A stretch of DNA of 64,000 nt from HLUCCA09 sp965277275 (lineage in GTDB: Bacteria; Pseudomonadota; Alphaproteobacteria; Rhodobacterales; Rhodobacteraceae): assembly GCA_965277275.1 (NCBI GenBank), contig CBDICG010000002.1, forward strand, positions 3,100,001-3,164,000, written 5' to 3'. Within the stretch, counting starts at the first letter, position 1; every line of letters starts with the position of its first letter. The translations under genes were made by a program, and so were the position numbers. Shown piece after piece: positions 26,930-34,427 of the stretch. Under the pieces are notes generated by a model that made no database searches, was not told where the DNA came from, and worked only from the letters and a program-made list of their open reading frames with translations.

Positions 26930-27309
26930 AGCTCCATTGAATAGCGGGTCAGTCGCATAGCGCATCGCTGTGGGGTGTTGTTCCCAGACGCCCGGCCTGG
27001 GAGATCGGAAAGCGACGAACCCGGCGCTCGGGCCCCGGTGTCGTGGTCCGGCCTCAGCGGATCGAGCCAAATGAGATCGACCTTGCGCGGGGATTGCGAG
27101 TAACGCTTGAGCCGGGCAAGGCGATCTTGATCTGGAAATTGCAATCGCGGACGGACGACTTCGAGCAGACCAGAGCCACAATACTCCTGGCCCGGATTTC
27201 CTGAGTGACTTGGCGTTTTCGTCGGGGTCGTCACTATATTTCCTATACTCTTCAGAAGGTTGGGCGGCATGGGGGCGATGTTCCATTGCTCACCCATACG
27301 GTGCCTGTC
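26930..27309. other. Intergenic stretch between PMP3 operon and IS1380 remnant
   Basis: About 380 bases with no supported gene. Contains an isolated GGAAC on the reverse strand (26984-26980) without a matching -10. Confidence 0.4.
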
Positions 27310-28240
27310 CTTGGGGTGAGCTCAGGTTGGATTTTGACCGTCGCGTGCGGCTGGAGTTCCGGGGATGGCAGCTCAATTCGGACGGCTGTTTGCTGATCGT
27401 GCTGGAACCTGACGACGCGTTCGGTCTGTCCGACCCGGAAAGCTCGACGCAGGACGACAGGCGGGTCGGCGCAAACCGAGTTCATCAGATGGCCGGGCTG
27501 TTCTGGCAAGCCGTGTATGGACGCGTCGCCGGATATGAGGCTGTCAACGACGCCGAGCGGCTGACCCATGACCCGGCAATGCGGCAGGTCGTTGGCCACC
27601 GAGCCCTCGATGGTCAGGCCGCATCCACGTCGCAGATGAACCGGTTTGAGGCCGAGGGATTGGTGACCGCAGAGAACGCACGGCGCTCGCCGATCTGAGC
27701 GGTCAGTGGATCGACTGGTTCCACCACCGAACGGGGCTGAAGTACATCGTGCTCGACATCGACAGCTTGTTCAGCCCAAAGCATCGGGAGCAAGAGGGGA
27801 CCGTCTGGAACGGTCACTTCGGCTGCGCCTGCTCCCATCCGCTCTTTCTGTTGAACTACTTCGGGATGCTGGAGCAGTGCGCACTGCGTCCCGGCAACGT
27901 CGACAGTGCCGATGGTCGGAAGGCCGTGCAGTAGCTGCACATGCGACGCCATGCTGGTCGCGACATGTTAAATCCTTTCGCGCGGACGCCGCCTACGCGC
28001 TGCCTGATCTGTACAAGACCCAGGAGGCGGCGCGGTACTACTACGCCATCCGGCGGCCCGCCAACGCTGTTCTGCTTGCGCGCATCAAGCATCGGCTGAG
28101 GCGCCCGGCCGGCCGCCCGCCCAAGCAAGTCCTGCGGTTCTACGAACACGTCGAGTATCAGGCGAAGTGCTGGAAAAAGACCCACCGGCTGGTGGCGAAG
28201 ATCAGACGATCTGGAGGGCTCGGGAATGCCGCCTCGGGCC
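27310..28240 (+). pseudogene. IS1380-family transposase remnant, multiply frameshifted
   Basis: Successive pieces in changing frames match an IS1380 transposase: LRLDFDRRVRLEFRGWQLNS, QAVYGRVAGYEAVNDAERL and LTHDPAMRQVV; then ALADLSGQWIDWF, IVLDIDSLFSPKHREQEG (catalytic aspartate region) and VWNGHFGCACSHPLFLLNYF; then FRADAAYALPDLYK, YYYAIRRPANAVLLARIKH and RPAGRPPKQVLRFYEH. The C-terminal third is absent. At least three frame changes show it is dead. Confidence 0.82.
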
Positions 28241-28311
28241 AAGACTGTTGTCAGGAGGGGCTGAGGTCGGCAACATTGTGCTGAGAGCCCTCACTTTGGA
28301 AGGACCGGATT

Positions 28312-28929
28312 TTGGCAGCCCTTGCAGACGACCATCCCCTCAGGAAAACATACGAGCAGGCGGTGGATTTTGAAATATATGCGAGAGGATTCAAGAAATT
28401 TGCGCAAGAAATACTTGGCAATTTCAAATTGTTCGAAGACTTTCTGAAAGAGGTCAAATCCTCCATACAGGTGCTTGCCGCAACGGTCGGGAATTCTGCC
28501 GTAAATGTGCTGGTTTCGGCCGGAGCGCGGGTTGTATCGCTGATCAGGCTCATCAGTTCTAATATCCAGATCGCCTTTGATCTTGTTACGAAGATTGTGA
28601 AAGTGATCCAGAAAACGGCTGATCCCAAGAAAGCAATCAAACCGGCCAAGGCCCTGTGCGCGCGTTTTGCCAAGGCCTTTCGCAAGCTTGCGAGTTTCGT
28701 TGGGGAATTGGCAAACGCAATCAACCCGATCTACACGGTGCTCAAGACGATCGAGACGTTCAAGAATGCGCTGAAGTTCGTGCTGAAATGGATCGTGACC
28801 GTTACCAGCGTTTCCAAGATGATGAAGAAGGTCATGAAAGTCAGCCAGCGCCTCTGGGCGAGCGTCAAGGTCAGACTTCGAGAGGTCACGCTGCTGGTCA
28901 AGGACGTCAACAAGGTCAAACTCGCCTGA
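28312..28929 (+). CDS. Uncharacterised helical amphipathic protein
   Basis: 205 residues from a TTG at 28312 preceded by GGAAGGACC. Almost wholly alpha-helical, lysine-rich and hydrophobic, with repeated amphipathic segments (AQEILGNFKLFEDFLKEV, VVSLIRLISSNIQIAFDLV, FKNALKFVLKWIVTVTSVSK). Strongly basic C-terminus; no signal peptide and no recognised domain. The first third is clearly AT-rich for this genome. It starts right after the truncated IS1380 remnant, so the true N-terminus may have been lost. Membrane association is plausible from composition alone. Confidence 0.5.
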   Translation: MAALADDHPLRKTYEQAVDFEIYARGFKKFAQEILGNFKLFEDFLKEVKSSIQVLAATVGNSAVNVLVSAGARVVSLIRLISSNIQIAFDLVTKIVKVIQKTADPKKAIKPAKALCARFAKAFRKLASFVGELANAINPIYTVLKTIETFKNALKFVLKWIVTVTSVSKMMKKVMKVSQRLWASVKVRLREVTLLVKDVNKVKLA

Positions 28930-29013
28930 CCGGCGGATAGAGAGTGCGATCGAACGGCGGCACGTCGTCGTGCTGAACGGCCGCGCTCGCCGTTGTCCTG
29001 CGATCAATGGCGG

Positions 29014-29604
29014 TTACTCGGATCTGGGCGCGTCTAGAAACAGCGTGTTCGGCTGGCAGTCTTCAAGCTTCGTTTGAGAACTGCGCGCTTGGATCATCAT
29101 TCTGACATACACCGGCGTATTGCCCAATGTGGTGGCGATGTCCGACTGTCGGTGCGGCAGGTCAAACGCCGTCAGGTGCGGGCTTGCGACCCTTTGCCGA
29201 ACGAGCAGGTCGCAGAGAAAATGTGAGAGGCGTTTGCGCGCGGGCGCGAGCCCCAGCATCGTGAGGTGATCGCGCAGTGCGACTTAGTCGAGGCTGACGA
29301 CCGCGGTGAAGGGCGAAGCCAGGCGGGAAGACTCGCCATCGAGCTCGGACAGCCCGGTGCGGGGGAATGAGCAGATCACACCGTCGGTGATCAGCCGAAC
29401 GGTATGCTGCACTTTTGGCGAGCCGATTTCTGCCCGGCCGATGACTTCACAGGGGAAATTGACGCGGATGATCTGCGCCTCTTCGCGGCTTGGCCGGGAC
29501 AGAACGACCGCCCAGCCTTCGGACAACACGTCGATTTCCGAAAGGTCCGCGTCTGCGGAGATCAGGTTCTGGCCCCGGCTGCCCGGCCGCACGTCCCGCT
29601 CCAT
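29014..29604 (-). pseudogene. Crp/Fnr-family regulator with in-frame stop
   Basis: Reverse frame from 29604: a cyclic-nucleotide-binding-fold part (ERDVRPGSRGQNLISADADL, DVLSEGWAVVLSRPS) lacking the first strand, a TAA at 29286-29284, then in the same frame the C-terminal HTH_Crp part (HFLCDLLVRQRVASPHLTAF, LPHRQSDIATTLGNTPVYV). The nonsense codon separates sensor from DNA-binding domain and the N-terminus is short because of an upstream in-frame stop, so the gene is very likely dead. Confidence 0.75.
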
Positions 29605-29826
29605 TTGGGCGACGAAGCTTTTCTTCCCCGCCTAAAGCCTCGCGTGTCGCGACAGCCGGACCGCGAGGCAGCACTCGCCGTGATCAACGAAGGGTTCCGC
29701 AGCGCTGCTAAGTGTGTCGCGCATCTGATTTCACCGGACCGGTGAGGCATGACACCCTAGAGTGCCGCGATCTTCCCAACGCCCACCCTCGCGCGACCAA
29801 GCCCGCGCGCGCTCGCGGGGCGCGGG
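29605..29826. other. Short decayed stretch
   Basis: No recognisable gene between the broken Crp/Fnr gene and the PRC-barrel remnant. Confidence 0.35.
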
Positions 29827-30120
29827 TTCGACGAGATCGTCGGCATCCATGGCATCGCCGGCCGCGGCAAAGACATCGGCGAGATCGACTACCTTGGCCT
29901 GCGCCAAGCTACGGTCGTTGGCATTGTCGGTATGGGCGGCCTCTTCTGCCTTGGTGAGAACGAGGTCGCTCTGCCAGTGTAGCGGTTTACGGTCCGTGGC
30001 AAGGATCTGGTGCTTTCGCGATCTACGCGGGAGGAGATGCCGGAATATCGATCGTCGGAAGTGCCCTTTCGTGATGCATCCGAAGCGATTGCCATCGAGA
30101 TGCTGCGCCAGCCGCTCTGA
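29827..30120 (+). pseudogene. PRC-barrel domain protein remnant with in-frame TAG
   Basis: The forward frame reads FDEIVGIHGIAGRGKDIGEID, VVGIVGMGGLFCLGENEVAL and PV, then TAG at 29980-29982, then RFTVRGKDLVLSRSTREEM to a TGA at 30118-30120. Glycine-rich strands followed by LGENEVALP and LSRSTREEM are the PRC-barrel pattern of alphaproteobacterial stress proteins. The start is not clear and the TAG interrupts the barrel. Confidence 0.65.
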
Positions 30121-30200
30121 CCCGTGTTCACTCAACCAAAGCCCGGGCCATTCGCGCCCTATCGGTATTTTTCATGGTCTCATGGATCCACGCCCAGCCG

Positions 30201-30225
30201 GGAACAATCGTGCCGGTCTATGCTT
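30201..30225 (+). promoter_or_regulatory. EcfG-type promoter for 83-aa anchored protein
   Basis: GGAAC (30201-30205), 18 bases, TT (30224-30225), 31 bases before the ATG at 30257. Extended GGAACAAT. Confidence 0.8.
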
Positions 30226-30256
30226 GTTCAAGTGTAACTACTGAAAGGAGAAAACC

Positions 30257-30508
30257 ATGAAACCCGGAATCATCATCGGTGCCGTCGCTGCGGTGGCTCT
30301 CATCGCTTTCGGCATCTTCTTCTTCGACGTGAATCAGACTGAAGAGGCGAGCTTGCCGGACGTCGACGTGACTGTCGAGGGCGGTAACATGCCTGAGTTC
30401 GACCTCGAGTCGGGCGAGATCGAGACGGGAACGGAAGAAGTCACCATCACTGTCCCGACGGTCGACATCGAAAGCCCTGAAGAAGACACCGCGTCGGTCG
30501 CCAACTAG
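30257..30508 (+). CDS. Small membrane-anchored acidic protein (83 aa)
   Basis: 83 residues: one N-terminal hydrophobic helix (residues 4-25, IIIGAVAAVALIAFGIFFF), then an acidic, valine- and threonine-rich tail with a repeating VDVTVEGG/VTITVPTVDIE pattern. Likely a periplasmic tail held by a single helix. No family recognised. Strong GAAAGGAG ribosome site, EcfG-type promoter 31 bases upstream and a terminator right after it make a complete one-gene unit. Confidence 0.82.
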   Translation: MKPGIIIGAVAAVALIAFGIFFFDVNQTEEASLPDVDVTVEGGNMPEFDLESGEIETGTEEVTITVPTVDIESPEEDTASVAN

Positions 30509-30527
30509 GAGCCGAGTTGTTCAGGAA

Positions 30528-30562
30528 AAAGAGCCCGGCGCGCGCGTGCCGGGCTCTTTCCT
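30528..30562 (+). terminator. Rho-independent terminator after 83-aa gene
   Basis: 12-bp stem AAAGAGCCCGGC/GCCGGGCTCTTT with an 8-base loop, followed by CCTTC. Confidence 0.85.
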
Positions 30563-30581
30563 TCTCGGACCGATAAGTCAG

Positions 30582-30626
30582 AAGAAAAAGGGGGCCACGT
30601 GTCGTTCACGCGGTCCCCTTTTTCTT
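30582..30626. terminator. Bidirectional terminator before PLDc_N gene end
   Basis: Stem AAGAAAAAGGGG / CCCCTTTTTCTT with a partly paired GC-rich interior. A- and T-rich arms on both strands fit termination from both sides, mainly of the reverse-strand PLDc_N gene. Confidence 0.75.
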
Positions 30627-30640
30627 GTTGCTTCGTCGTT

Positions 30641-30829
30641 TTACACGCGTTGCGCCGAGCGCGGTCCGGCGAAGAACCAGATGATGAAGCCGATGACCGG
30701 CAGGATCAGCACCAAGAGGCACCACAGGACCTTCGCCATCGTATCTGCGTTCGAGCTGATGATCGAAACGAGGGCCCACAGGCTGAGGGCCAGCGAGATC
30801 AGCCCGAGAATTCCTCCAACTTCCAACAT
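30641..30829 (-). CDS. Small PLDc_N (phospholipase-D N-terminal-like) membrane protein (62 aa)
   Basis: 62 residues from the ATG at 30829 (CAGGAG 8 bases upstream). Two hydrophobic helices with a connecting segment and the ending LPVIGFIIWFFAGPR, the signature of the PLDc_N domain otherwise found at the N-terminus of cardiolipin synthases. Stand-alone forms are common and of unknown function. Driven by the reverse arm of the symmetric promoter at 30873-30902. Confidence 0.85.
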   Translation of the reverse strand: MLEVGGILGLISLALSLWALVSIISSNADTMAKVLWCLLVLILPVIGFIIWFFAGPRSAQRV

Positions 30830-30872
30830 GGATCGTACTCCTGTCATTGCGCCCGCGCTCGGGCTTCATGCC

Positions 30873-30902
30873 GGAACAATGTGCGGCGATCCGGATTGTT
30901 CC
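30873..30902. promoter_or_regulatory. Bidirectional EcfG-type promoter (PLDc_N versus mscS operon)
   Basis: Forward: GGAAC (30873-30877), 18 bases, TT (30896-30897), 45 bases before the GTG at 30943. Reverse: GGAAC (30902-30898), 18 bases, TT (30879-30878), 48 bases before the ATG at 30829. Both carry GGAACAAT; the site reads almost the same on both strands. Confidence 0.85.
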
Positions 30903-30942
30903 CCCGATGCGGCGTTGCCGCTTTGAGAGAGGAGCAAGGCCT

Positions 30943-31878
30943 GTGCAGGAGTCGTTAGTGCAAATGGAGAGGTGGATTGGCCGAGCGAACGAGTTCCTCG
31001 CCGGACATCTTGCGGACGTCGCGCCCCGCATAGCTCTGGCATTGTTCTTTGTTGCGCTGACGTGGTTGGCGTCGCGCGGTGTGCTTGCCCTGATAACGTC
31101 CCTGGGGCGGCGCTTTCGCCTGCGCCGCAACCTGCTCGACGTTCTGCGGATGCTTGCGCGCGTCGGTATCTGGCTTTTGGGCGCGCTCATGGTGGTGACG
31201 GCGCTGTTCCCGACGGTAACCCCGGCGAAGATGCTGACAACGCTCGGCCTTGGGTCGGTGGCGATCGGGTTTGCGTTCAAGGACACGTTCGAGAATTTCG
31301 TCGCCGGCATCCTGATCCTGCTGCGTGAGCCGTTTCGCATCGGCGACCATGTGGAATGCGACGATGTCGAGGGTCAGATCGAGGAGATCACCATACGCGA
31401 CACACGCATCCGCCGTACGGATGGCCAGCTTGTCGTGATGCCGAACCACGCGCTATTTCACCAGCCCGTTACCGTGCGGACAGACAAGGACCTGCGGCGC
31501 ACCACGATCATGTGCGGCATCGCCTATGGCGAGGATGTCGATGCAGCGCGGGATGTCATCCTCGACGCTGTTCGTACCGTCGACACCGTGCGCAACGATG
31601 TGCGGGACGTGCAGGTGTTCGCCCACGCCTTCGGCGCGTCATCGATCGACTTCGAGGTGACGTGGTGGACCGGGTCGAAGCCGGTCGACATCCGAAGCTC
31701 GCGCGATCAGGTCGTCGCCGCAGTGAAGCGAGCTCTGGACGAGGCCGATATCGAAATTCCGTTCCCCTACAGAACCCTAACGGTCAACGGTCCGCTGGAT
31801 TTGCGCATGGTCGAGGGAGAGGGGCAGGGCGATGGCCAACTCGCGCGCCTGGCGGATCGAGAAGCCCGGACCGGGTGA
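30943..31878 (+). CDS. MscS-family mechanosensitive channel heading a stress operon
   Basis: 311 residues from the GTG at 30943 (GAGAGGAGC upstream). Three N-terminal helices, pore helix GLGSVAIGFAFKDTFENFVAGI, then the beta domain with LREPFRIGDHVECDD and VVMPNHALFHQPVTV; C-terminal domain VFAHAFGASSIDFEVTWW. A standard small-conductance channel in size. First gene of a same-strand run that continues through FNT, DUF2945, gdhA, IlvB-like, PLD and CsbD. Confidence 0.92.
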   Translation: MQESLVQMERWIGRANEFLAGHLADVAPRIALALFFVALTWLASRGVLALITSLGRRFRLRRNLLDVLRMLARVGIWLLGALMVVTALFPTVTPAKMLTTLGLGSVAIGFAFKDTFENFVAGILILLREPFRIGDHVECDDVEGQIEEITIRDTRIRRTDGQLVVMPNHALFHQPVTVRTDKDLRRTTIMCGIAYGEDVDAARDVILDAVRTVDTVRNDVRDVQVFAHAFGASSIDFEVTWWTGSKPVDIRSSRDQVVAAVKRALDEADIEIPFPYRTLTVNGPLDLRMVEGEGQGDGQLARLADREARTG

Positions 31879-31881
31879 CAC

Positions 31882-31906
31882 GGAACAATCCGGCGCCTCG
31901 GCGCTT
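31882..31906 (+). promoter_or_regulatory. EcfG-type promoter for FNT-family gene
   Basis: GGAAC (31882-31886), 18 bases, TT (31905-31906), 30 bases before the ATG at 31937. It starts 4 bases after the mscS stop, giving a second internal promoter for the run downstream. Confidence 0.78.
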
Positions 31907-31936
31907 GCCCTCCCGGTCACACCATTCGAGGACACT

Positions 31937-32797
31937 ATGCCAGAGCAGAAGATTTCCGCGCCCGACGAGGGCGGCGAAGAGAAACTGGAACAGGCCGAGG
32001 CGCTGAGCCCGCCGATGATCTTCGAAGCGGTCCGCCGCGACGGTGCGTCGGAGCTGAACCGCCCGTTCGCCGCGCTCTTTTGGTCGGGGATCGCGGCGGG
32101 CATTCTGATCAGCGCATCCGTGCTGGGCGAGGCGGTGTTTCGCACCCACCTGCCGGATGCGCCGTGGCGCCCATTGGTGGAAAACCTCGGCTACACGCTT
32201 GGGTTCCTCCTCGTGATCCTCGGGCGGATGCAGCTATTCACCGAGAATACGATCACGACCGTTCTGCCCTTTATCGCCCAGCCTAACCTGAGCTGTGCGG
32301 CACGAGTGGCGCGTCTTTGGAGCATCGTGCTTGGCGCAAACGTCATCGGTGCGACCATCGCCGCCGCGATGTTTCACACCGGGGCGATCCCCGAGGAGTT
32401 TACGCCCGCCATCCGGTCGCTGTCCGAGCACGCGGTCGGCATGGGGCCGGTCGACAGCTTCCTGCGCGGCATCCCCGCTGGCCTTTTGATCGCGGCTCTC
32501 GTCTGGATGCTCGCACGCGGGCGCGGCTCGGAGTTTTTCGTGATCCTCACGTTCACATGGCTGATCGCGGCGGGGGACTTCACCCACGTTGTCGCCGGGT
32601 CCGTCGAGATGGCGTATCTCGTGCTCGACGGCTCGCTCGGCGTGGCACCGGGGATCGTCTCGTTCTTCCTGCCCACTCTCCTCGGCAACGTCATCGGCGG
32701 CACGCTTGTCTTCACGCTGTTGGCCTGGGCGCAGGTCAAGCAGGAGGTGACGGAGGACGCGCCCGAAGCAGGGGGCGAAGGTGTTCCCGCCGAGTAA
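31937..32797 (+). CDS. Formate/nitrite transporter (FNT/YfdC-like) family membrane protein
   Basis: 286 residues from the ATG at 31937 (CGAGGAC upstream; the longer frame would overlap its own promoter). A 45-residue charged N-terminus is followed by six helices with the FNT-type motifs LGFLLVILGRMQLFTENT and FTWLIAAGDFTHVVAGSVE. These pentameric channels pass small monovalent anions; the YfdC-like subgroup has no known substrate. Confidence 0.88.
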   Translation: MPEQKISAPDEGGEEKLEQAEALSPPMIFEAVRRDGASELNRPFAALFWSGIAAGILISASVLGEAVFRTHLPDAPWRPLVENLGYTLGFLLVILGRMQLFTENTITTVLPFIAQPNLSCAARVARLWSIVLGANVIGATIAAAMFHTGAIPEEFTPAIRSLSEHAVGMGPVDSFLRGIPAGLLIAALVWMLARGRGSEFFVILTFTWLIAAGDFTHVVAGSVEMAYLVLDGSLGVAPGIVSFFLPTLLGNVIGGTLVFTLLAWAQVKQEVTEDAPEAGGEGVPAE

Positions 32798-32821
32798 TCT
32801 CAAGCCCTAAGGAGACGCAAG

Positions 32822-33037
32822 ATGGCAGAGTTCGAGGTCGGAGAGATCGTGAAGTGGGACTGGGGCAATGGCACTGGCACCGGCAAAATCACCGAGCGGT
32901 TCACCGAGAAAACCAGCCGCTCGATCAGGGGCGCGGACGTCACCCGCAACGCGAGCGAGGACGCGCCCGCCTTCCTGATCGAGCAGGAGGACGGCGCCCG
33001 CGTCCTGAATTCCATCACCGAAATCGAAAAGACCTGA
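32822..33037 (+). CDS. DUF2945 (HVA1/TUDOR-like) small protein
   Basis: 71 residues with EVGEIVKWDWGNGTGTGKIT and AFLIEQEDGARVLNS, the small beta-barrel fold of DUF2945. Soluble, function unknown; family members are often stress-induced. CTAAGGAGACGC is a strong ribosome site. Between FNT and gdhA with gaps under 50 bases, so in the same transcript. Confidence 0.9.
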   Translation: MAEFEVGEIVKWDWGNGTGTGKITERFTEKTSRSIRGADVTRNASEDAPAFLIEQEDGARVLNSITEIEKT

Positions 33038-33083
33038 GAGGCGGGACGCCTGCTTTTCTGCTCAACCAATACACGGAGACCCC

Positions 33084-34427
33084 ATGCCCGACGCACAGTC
33101 GCTGTCCACCACGTTCGTTGGCGCCCTGACCGAGCGCACGCCGCACCAAAGCACGTTCCACCAGGCAGTGGAGGAGGTCGCCCGCGATGTCCTGACAGTC
33201 GAGAAACGCCATGCCGACTGGGCAACAACGCGAGTGCTGGAGCAGCTGACGGAGCCGGATCGCGTGATTTCGTTCCGCGTCAGCTGGGCCGACGATAGCG
33301 GCGACGTGCAGATCAACCGGGGCTGGCGCGTGCAGCAGTCAAATGCGCTCGGCCCCTACAAGGGCGGCCTGCGCTTTCATCCGACGGTGAACGAGGACGT
33401 GCTGAAGTTCCTCGCCTTTGAGCAGTGCTTCAAGAACGCGCTGACCGGTTTGCCGCTCGGCGGCGCAAAGGGCGGGTCGAACTTCGATCCGACGGGGCGC
33501 AGCGACGGCGAGATCATGCGGTTCTGCCAGGCGTTCGTGGCTGAGCTGGTGCGCTATATCGGCCCTGATCGTGACGTGCCCGCGGGTGACATCAATGTCG
33601 GTGCGCGCGAAATCGGCTGGCTCTTCGGCGCCTACAAGAAGCTTGCGGGCGTGTTCGAGGGCGCGCTGACGGGCAAGGGGCCGACCTTCGGCGGCAGTGC
33701 TCTGAGACCGGAAGCGACAGGCTACGGGCTGATCTATTTCGTCGAGGCGATGCTGGAGGCCCGGGGCGATGCGCTCGAAGGCAGGCGCGTCGCGATCTCC
33801 GGCAAAGGCAATGTCGCGATCCATGCCGCCGAGAAGGCGATGAAGCGCGGGGCAAAGGTCGTGGCGCTCTCCGACACGTCCGGCACGTTGCTGGCGCAGG
33901 ACGGAATGTGCGCGCAGTCTCTGGACTGGGTGCGGAGCCAGGCGGCCTCCGGCGGCGATCTCACGGCTCCCCCGGCGCTTGGCCTCAGGCACATCGCGGG
34001 TGCGCTGCCTTGGGACAGCACCGATATCGACATCGCGCTTCCCTGCGCGACGCAGAACGAAGTCGATGCAGACGCCGCCAAGGCGCTCGTGGACGCGGGC
34101 ATCTCGTTGCTGGCGGAGGGGGCGAACATGCCGCTGACCGCTGAAGCAACGCGAGTGTTGCGCGAAGCCGGCATCCCGCATGCGCCCGGCAAAGCCGCCA
34201 ATGCAGGCGGCGTTGCGGTGTCGGGGCTGGAGATGAGCCAGAACAGCCACGGGCAGTATCTGAGCGCGGACGAGGTCGACACCCAGCTCCGCCGGATCAT
34301 GCGCCGGATCCACAGCACCGTTGTCGAGGACGGCAAGGGAGGGGGCGCGCTCGATTACGCACGCGGCGCCAATGTCGCGGCCTACCGCACGCTTGCCAAG
34401 GCCATCACAGCGCAGGGGATAGTCTGA
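33084..34427 (+). CDS. gdhA: NADP-type glutamate dehydrogenase
   Basis: 447 residues, the usual length of hexameric bacterial GDH. Catalyses 2-oxoglutarate + NH4+ + NAD(P)H to glutamate. Catalytic region PYKGGLRFHPTVNEDVLKFL, then GLPLGGAKGGSNFDP with the reactive lysine and the conserved PAGDINVGAREIGWLFGAYK; Rossmann glycines GKGNVAIHAAEK in the C-terminal domain. Its stop overlaps the next gene's start by one base. Placement in a stress operon suggests a role in glutamate as an osmolyte or in redox balance (inference). Confidence 0.95.
   Translation: MPDAQSLSTTFVGALTERTPHQSTFHQAVEEVARDVLTVEKRHADWATTRVLEQLTEPDRVISFRVSWADDSGDVQINRGWRVQQSNALGPYKGGLRFHPTVNEDVLKFLAFEQCFKNALTGLPLGGAKGGSNFDPTGRSDGEIMRFCQAFVAELVRYIGPDRDVPAGDINVGAREIGWLFGAYKKLAGVFEGALTGKGPTFGGSALRPEATGYGLIYFVEAMLEARGDALEGRRVAISGKGNVAIHAAEKAMKRGAKVVALSDTSGTLLAQDGMCAQSLDWVRSQAASGGDLTAPPALGLRHIAGALPWDSTDIDIALPCATQNEVDADAAKALVDAGISLLAEGANMPLTAEATRVLREAGIPHAPGKAANAGGVAVSGLEMSQNSHGQYLSADEVDTQLRRIMRRIHSTVVEDGKGGGALDYARGANVAAYRTLAKAITAQGIV

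Noticed and set aside
26960..26984. EcfG-type promoter for the PMP3 operon
   Set aside because: GGAAC is present but the position of the TT reads GC, and no other spacing gives a match. Not counted among the 20.
26755..27297. Reverse open frame of 180 codons upstream of PMP3
   Set aside because: It overlaps the PMP3 gene in another frame and gives no recognisable protein; the sequence looks like an IS flank.
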